DNA from: Ignavibacteria bacterium
GTDB taxonomy: Bacteria > Bacteroidota > Ignavibacteria > Kapaibacteriales > UBA2268
DNA length: 64,000 nt
NCBI GenBank assembly: GCA_016844745.1
Contig: JAERMQ010000007.1
Span: 1 to 64,000 of the forward strand
Direction: 5' to 3'
Below, piece after piece: positions 59,417-64,000 of the stretch. Below the pieces are notes generated by a model. It was not told where the DNA came from and ran no database searches. It saw nothing but the letters and a program-made list of their open reading frames with translations. Position 1 is the stretch's first letter. The number at the start of each line of letters is the position of its first letter. The position numbers were made by a program, and so were the translations under genes.

Positions 59417-60538
59417 TTACCTTCCCCAAAACCCTCTGAAAGAATTATTACATAGCATAAACGTTCCAAAAGAGCTGTTATTTTCAACGTTTACTATTTT
59501 CAAAGTAGCAGTTGGGTTTTGTTCCTCGCCAACAGTAAATTGACTGAATATTACTGATTTCCCATCAGGATTCCATTGTCCGAAAATATTTTTCTCGGTT
59601 GAATCATCCTGTGTAATCTGGAAAAGCGAGGGTTCATGGTTGGTTATCTCGCATTTCCACAATGCCCCGCTCTTAGAAGTATAAACAAAACTGCTGCCAT
59701 CATAGGATAGTGCAGGCGCTATTGCGCCCTGTTGCTTTAGGTTAACGGAATCCATTTCTGCAGTTGCTATATTGACGATATAAACAATACTTGTTGAGTC
59801 ATTTGACATTGATACAGATATCCTCTCCCCGTTTTCCGACCATTCGCAGGTCTGTTCGTAAGCAGGAGTGCTCATCTGTACTGCAATAGGTTTGGATAAT
59901 ATATAATCGTCATTTTGTACGTTGTAAACCTTCAATGTTACGAGCTTGCTTGTTAAGTCATAATTCAGGAAGGCAACGGAATTTTCTTTCGGGGAAAATG
60001 AAGGAATAGTCCGGCTCATTATTCCGGAAAAAGGTCTTCTTACTATTTTATTCACCACATACATCTGATTATCCCCGCAAACGAAAGCAACCATCGAGCC
60101 GTCCGAAGATATTACCGGATAATTAATTCCCGTAGAAAAATCCGATTCTACCGAACTTGCCACAACGCTGGTATCATTTCCATCGGCATTTGCAGTCATT
60201 ACTTTAGATATGCCGCTCTCATTTCTTAAAAAAGCAAGCATACCGTTTTTTGACGGTCTGGAAAATAATTTAGCGTTCCTGATTATTTCCTTCAGGCTTT
60301 TTCCATCTGTCGATATTTTATAAATTGACGGCATATTGTTGTTTATTGTACTTCCCCAAAAGTAAATTTCTGTTTTTCCGCTTCCGCAACATCCCAAACC
60401 GGTTGGGTTACTGCATGGATTGCATCCCCAAAGCCTCATCAACACAATGATTCCGGCGGTTGTCAGTAAAATTCGAAAGCAAATTTTTATATTATTTCCC
60501 CAAATTTTCAAATACTTTTTCATTTTTTGCAACTTCAC
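59417..60538 (-). CDS. TolB-like beta-propeller lipoprotein
   Basis: This 373-aa protein has a hydrophobic start (IKICFRILLTTAGIIVLMRL) with a lipobox-like LWGC, a Cys-rich NPCSNPTGLGCCG stretch, and a propeller of WD40/TolB-type blades: ISTDGKSLKEI, YPVISSDGSMVAFVCG, ALSYDGSSFVYTS and QWNPDGKSVIFSQF. The D-G and S-x-x-x-F motifs repeat about every 45 residues. ATG at 60523 is an alternative start. A periplasmic or outer-membrane protein-binding role is likely but not specific. It is monocistronic. Confidence 0.78.
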   Translation of the reverse strand: MKLQKMKKYLKIWGNNIKICFRILLTTAGIIVLMRLWGCNPCSNPTGLGCCGSGKTEIYFWGSTINNNMPSIYKISTDGKSLKEIIRNAKLFSRPSKNGMLAFLRNESGISKVMTANADGNDTSVVASSVESDFSTGINYPVISSDGSMVAFVCGDNQMYVVNKIVRRPFSGIMSRTIPSFSPKENSVAFLNYDLTSKLVTLKVYNVQNDDYILSKPIAVQMSTPAYEQTCEWSENGERISVSMSNDSTSIVYIVNIATAEMDSVNLKQQGAIAPALSYDGSSFVYTSKSGALWKCEITNHEPSLFQITQDDSTEKNIFGQWNPDGKSVIFSQFTVGEEQNPTATLKIVNVENNSSFGTFMLCNNSFRGFWGR

Positions 60539-60863
60539 TAACTATATGACACATGAAACGTCAAAACGTCTCAAAAAATTTTCACTTTTTTTCACTTTTT
60601 TTTAAATTATTTTTTATTTTGTCATAAAAATATGATTATATTGATTAAAAACTAACTATATTTTGTATTAATTACTAATCCTATTTTATTGTATTTCAAA
60701 GTCTTAAGAATATTGTTCACTATAGTATTTTCTCCTCCCAAAAATAATTTAAAAATTACAAAATATTTTTATGAAAGTGGATTTTTTTTATTGAATTTTT
60801 GATACTTTTAAATAATCAAAGAAATGTCATTCGCAAGCGAAGTGAAGAATGACATTTTCCTTA
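60539..60863. other. AT-rich intergenic region with a short palindrome
   Basis: These 325 bp lie between the TolB-like lipoprotein start and the aspartokinase stop. Near 60822-60858 is a short palindrome, AATGTCATTCGCAAGCGAAG followed by GAATGACATTT, which may terminate the aspartokinase transcript on the minus strand. A run of T-rich DNA before the TolB-like gene (60590-60610) is seen; no gene is supported. Confidence 0.6.
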
Positions 60864-62225
60864 TCAAAATGATGAAACAATAATTTCGTGAAGAGCCTTC
60901 AATGCGCTTTCAGCATCATCGGGTCGAAATGCAGTTACAATAAATTCGTTCGACATTCCTGAAAAAATCGCCTCAGGTGGATACTTTTCAAAAACTGTCC
61001 CGAGCTTACTGAAAAGCTCTCCTGAGCCCATGCCGGTCAACATTTCGCCTATAAGAAAAATTGCAGAAACAGGAATGTTTTCAACCGCTGCCTCGAAATC
61101 AATTCCGAGAAATAATTCTTCGTCATGATTCGGAACGTCGGTAAGGTAAATCTCTAAATTTTCTGCTCTGCATTGATAATACACTTTTGATTCCAGAGCA
61201 TCAATAAGCGATTGGAACCTGCTTTCCGTTTTTTTACTGCCAATATTATCTGGAAATGTAAATTTTCTAAGCATACATTTTTTTTGTAGAACTAAAGATT
61301 GTAATGTAGCCCGTTTCATTCCGGTATTATTAAGTATTGTAGTACCCGGATTTTCCATCTCAAATGTATTTAATACCCGAACAGGAATATTATTGTCTAA
61401 AGCCGGTTTTATCGTATCGGGATGAAGCACTTTTGCTCCGAAATAGGATGCCCAACGAATAGCAGTAAAGGACATCTCAGGGAGTGTGCAGGCATTTTTT
61501 AAAATTCTTGGGTCACCGGACATAACGCCATTAACGTCAGTCCATATCTGAATTTCACCGGCATCGACCGCCCAGCCAATTATTGCGGCTGAATAGTCAG
61601 AGCCACCCCGTCCGAGAGTAGTTGTTCTGCCGAAGGAATCGGAAGCAATAAATCCTTGAGTAATGATTGGTTTGTTATTCCCAAATAAGGGTGAAATTGT
61701 TTCTTTAGCTGCGATGCTGGTTTCATCGAAATCAACCGATGCAGAACCAAAAGCGCTGTCAGTACAAATAATATTTCGAATATCGAGGAATACGGATTCA
61801 ATCCCATAGCATCGGCATGCAGCTTCAAAAATATTAGTTGATAGCAACTCACCATTTGCTACAGCAGAATCGGATGTTCTGTCGGTTAATTCTCCTAATA
61901 AATTGGCTGCTTCTATAAAATTCTTCAAATCGTCAAGCAGCTTCTTTACCGGCTTTAAGGCTTCTTCTTTATATTTCTTTTTATCAATTAGCTCATTAAT
62001 CAAATTCAGGTGGTGGATTTCGATTTCCCTATATATGTCCAATGCTTTATTCTTGTCCCCGGCAGCAGATATTTCCATTGCCTTCAATATTTTATTCGTA
62101 ATACCGGAACATGCTGAGAGAACAACTATCAGCGGTTCAGCAGAATATTTACGGACAATTGATAATACGGTTTTCATAGCAGTTGCATCTGCTACTGAAG
62201 TGCCGCCGAATTTCATAACAATCAT
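60864..62225 (-). CDS. lysC: Aspartokinase
   Basis: Aspartokinase phosphorylates aspartate, the first step to lysine, methionine and threonine. The start at 62225 gives MIVMKFGGTSVADA, matching the family N-terminus; a 9-codon extension from 62252 has no support. The kinase domain includes VVLSACSGITNK, TDRTSDSAVANGELL, GFIASDSFGRTTTLGRGGSD then YSAAI, and DVNGVMSGDPRI. C-terminal ACT-like regions (about 310-450) suggest feedback control by an amino acid. It is about 453 aa, like monofunctional LysC/ThrA-type kinases without a homoserine dehydrogenase domain. Which amino acid regulates it is not shown. The gene is divergent from the TonB receptor. Confidence 0.94.
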   Translation of the reverse strand: MIVMKFGGTSVADATAMKTVLSIVRKYSAEPLIVVLSACSGITNKILKAMEISAAGDKNKALDIYREIEIHHLNLINELIDKKKYKEEALKPVKKLLDDLKNFIEAANLLGELTDRTSDSAVANGELLSTNIFEAACRCYGIESVFLDIRNIICTDSAFGSASVDFDETSIAAKETISPLFGNNKPIITQGFIASDSFGRTTTLGRGGSDYSAAIIGWAVDAGEIQIWTDVNGVMSGDPRILKNACTLPEMSFTAIRWASYFGAKVLHPDTIKPALDNNIPVRVLNTFEMENPGTTILNNTGMKRATLQSLVLQKKCMLRKFTFPDNIGSKKTESRFQSLIDALESKVYYQCRAENLEIYLTDVPNHDEELFLGIDFEAAVENIPVSAIFLIGEMLTGMGSGELFSKLGTVFEKYPPEAIFSGMSNEFIVTAFRPDDAESALKALHEIIVSSF

Positions 62226-62338
62226 AATTTCACACAAATAAAAAGACTTCAAAATTAGTTAAAAATTTTGAATATTAAAATTCAACACTGTAAAAAACGT
62301 CTCCAGTTCTTTAAAAAAAATTAATTAGAAAGAATGTT

Positions 62339-64000
62339 TTGAACTTGAAAATATTTAGAATTTTTTTATTGTTTACACTTGTAATAGCAATCACACCATT
62401 TAATTTATTAAGCCAGAAAGATGATAAAGAATCAAATAATAATACACCTTTCGGTCGAATAACAGGCAAAATATTCGAGGCGGATTCATCCAAACCTCTA
62501 ATTGGAGTCACAGTTATATTACATCGTGAATTGGATTCCTCACAAGTGACTGGTACATTTTCAGATAAAAGTGGAAATTTCAAACTTGAAAATATTGCAC
62601 TTGGCAGATATTATCTTCTCGTCCGTTCAATCGGATACAGGGAATTAAAAATCAGACCGGTATGGATTACTGAAAATCGAAAAGATTATACGCTCAATCA
62701 TATTAAACTCTACGCTCAGGCTGTAACCACTGGCGCTGTCGAAGTAACCGGATATAAGGATTTGTTACAGTCAGGATTGGACAAAACAGTTATTCAGGTA
62801 GAAAAAAATCTTACTGCCCTCGGCGGTTCTGCAACCGATGTTATGAAAACTATTCCATCAGTAACTGTTGATATCGATGGGAATGTCAGCCTGAGAGGCA
62901 GCGCGAATGTCAGGATTTTAGTTGACGGCAAGCCTTCAGGACTTTCAAGTACTGATATATTAGATATGATACCTGCTTCCCAAATTGAAAGTATAGAGCT
63001 GATAACAAATCCATCTGCAAAATATGACCCGGAAAGCTCTGCCGGTATCATAAATATCGTCCTGAAAAAAGAGAGAGACAGCGGTACTAACGGTATGATG
63101 AGCATTAATGCCGGAACCGGAGATAAATACAATGCATCTGTCAACCTGAATTACAGAACTACCGATTTTAATCTATTTGGCAGCTATAATGCAAGATATT
63201 GGAGTATGGCAGGTTATAATCAAATCAATCAAAAAAATACAAAACCTGATACGATTTTTACTATACTTCAGCGCGAAGATTATGGTCGTCATGGTGGATT
63301 CCATAGTATTAGGCTTGGGATTGATTATTTTATTAATCCGGATAATCAATTGACTTTTTCGGCATTACCTCACTTCGGCAAACGTAATAACGGCGAACTG
63401 CTTTCCTTCGATGAGCTTAAAACCCCGATTGGCAGATACAATTATTTTACAAGGCATAACGATGAAAGCTTCCCATTTAACAGCCAGGATTATTCTTTGA
63501 ATTATAAAAACAATTTGGGAAAGAATCATGAACTTACCACCGATGTATTTATGTCATCATCAGAAAGGGATTTTACTTCAGATTACGTTCACAAAGATTA
63601 TTCGGTTGACTCCAATAAAACAATCAGCCCTAACTATAACTCACTTGTATTGAGCCGTACGAGAAATAATAATAAGGGTTTCAATTTCACAGTACAGGCA
63701 GATTACAAGCGTCCGGTAAACGCTCAGGGTTCTTTTCAGGCGGGCTACAAATCGAGTATCCGGTATGCCGATATGGATTTTATTTATAATAATTATGATT
63801 CATTTTCAAATGCATGGCTGAATGATACCAAAAAATCAAATCATTTTATTTATGATGAAACTATTCATGCGGGTTATCTCATTTATTCCAACTCAATAAT
63901 TGGAATCAATTATCAAATTGGATTACGTGGGGAACAAAGCTTAATTACAACCGACCTAAGAACAACAAATGAAAAAAATAATAAAAGTTATTTCAGCTTT
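62339..64000 (+). CDS. TonB-dependent outer-membrane receptor, cut by the window end
   Basis: The frame stays open from here to the last base, with TTG starts at 62339 or 62345 (SD-like AGAAAG lies before the first) and no ATG in a suitable place. After a signal segment (IFRIFLLFTLVIAITPFNLL) comes a carboxypeptidase-regulatory-like domain (GRITGKIFEADSSKPLIGVT, SGNFKLENIALGRYYLLVRS). A plug domain follows (LTALGGSATDVMKTIPSVTV, GNVSLRGSANVRILVDGKPS, SAKYDPESSAGIINIVLKKE), and then the beginning of the barrel. It takes up a ligand such as a siderophore or glycan with TonB energy. The end lies outside the window. Confidence 0.87.
   Translation, partial: MNLKIFRIFLLFTLVIAITPFNLLSQKDDKESNNNTPFGRITGKIFEADSSKPLIGVTVILHRELDSSQVTGTFSDKSGNFKLENIALGRYYLLVRSIGYRELKIRPVWITENRKDYTLNHIKLYAQAVTTGAVEVTGYKDLLQSGLDKTVIQVEKNLTALGGSATDVMKTIPSVTVDIDGNVSLRGSANVRILVDGKPSGLSSTDILDMIPASQIESIELITNPSAKYDPESSAGIINIVLKKERDSGTNGMMSINAGTGDKYNASVNLNYRTTDFNLFGSYNARYWSMAGYNQINQKNTKPDTIFTILQREDYGRHGGFHSIRLGIDYFINPDNQLTFSALPHFGKRNNGELLSFDELKTPIGRYNYFTRHNDESFPFNSQDYSLNYKNNLGKNHELTTDVFMSSSERDFTSDYVHKDYSVDSNKTISPNYNSLVLSRTRNNNKGFNFTVQADYKRPVNAQGSFQAGYKSSIRYADMDFIYNNYDSFSNAWLNDTKKSNHFIYDETIHAGYLIYSNSIIGINYQIGLRGEQSLITTDLRTTNEKNNKSYFSF

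Noticed and set aside
62339-62350. An ATG start for the TonB receptor at 62334
   Set aside because: That ATG (62334-62336) is followed by TTT TGA in its frame, so a TTG start is the only choice.

Overview
The window is AT-rich and reads as one bacterial chromosome segment from the Bacteroidota/Chlorobiota side of the tree. Four secreted proteins end in a type IX secretion (T9SS) C-terminal sorting domain. There are Omp28-like and FadL/OmpP1-like envelope proteins, a TonB-dependent receptor with a carboxypeptidase-like N-domain, and TAnnTTTG-type promoter elements. A dissimilatory-type ATP sulfurylase (sat) next to a true DsrC would fit the non-phototrophic Kapabacteria/Ignavibacteria relatives of green sulfur bacteria. 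That placement is an inference from gene content; no rRNA is present to confirm it.

Layout. 0.2-6.2 kb: a dicarboxylate/glutamate symporter, then a restriction-modification island. It has one apparently intact pair (PD-(D/E)XK nuclease plus a YhdJ-like adenine methyltransferase) and a second, decaying set (a methyltransferase lacking motif I, a nuclease gene split between frames, and remnants). 6.2-13.1 kb: central metabolism, with malate dehydrogenase, a eukaryotic-type citrate synthase, arginine decarboxylase, sat and dsrC. 13.5-17.4 kb: a secreted M36-like metalloprotease and a DUF559 nuclease. 17.4-21.9 kb: an accessory island with an alpha/beta-hydrolase remnant, a dinD remnant between structured repeats, a three-gene cassette led by a TIGR04255-family protein, and a PemK toxin-antitoxin pair. 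21.9-30 kb: an RCK-domain membrane protein, psd, dnaN, a Ser-rich lipoprotein with a FadL-like porin, a DUF4395 protein, and a retropepsin-like gene next to a broken ParE locus. 30-47.4 kb: envelope, secreted and housekeeping genes (pth, TraB/GumN, a pseudoprotease lipoprotein, YdjM-like, two Yip1-like paralogues, HAD, Nudix, DJ-1, a TPR protein), a cluster of three perfect DnaA boxes, and tRNA-Pro(GGG). 47.5-64 kb: lipoproteins, a fused methyltransferase-nuclease, glycosyltransferases, a second PemK pair, an ECF sigma/anti-sigma operon, aspartokinase and a TonB-dependent receptor cut by the window end.

The intergenic DNA is very rich in dispersed repeats. These include MITE-like palindromes built on two core sequences, at least two CCC/GGG-rich palindrome families, a 15-bp-stem hairpin family with compensated arms, and heptanucleotide arrays that start at or within 3 nt of gene stop codons. 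One palindrome lies in frame inside a coding sequence (52450-52524), and another overlaps the 5' end of a lipoprotein gene near 36.2 kb.

Functionally the segment joins TCA-cycle and sulfur-pathway enzymes to envelope biogenesis and protein secretion, interrupted by defence and toxin-antitoxin islands in different stages of decay. The least explained items are the stop-codon-anchored heptad arrays, the TIGR04255 cassette, the DnaA-box cluster and the structured repeats around the dinD remnant.
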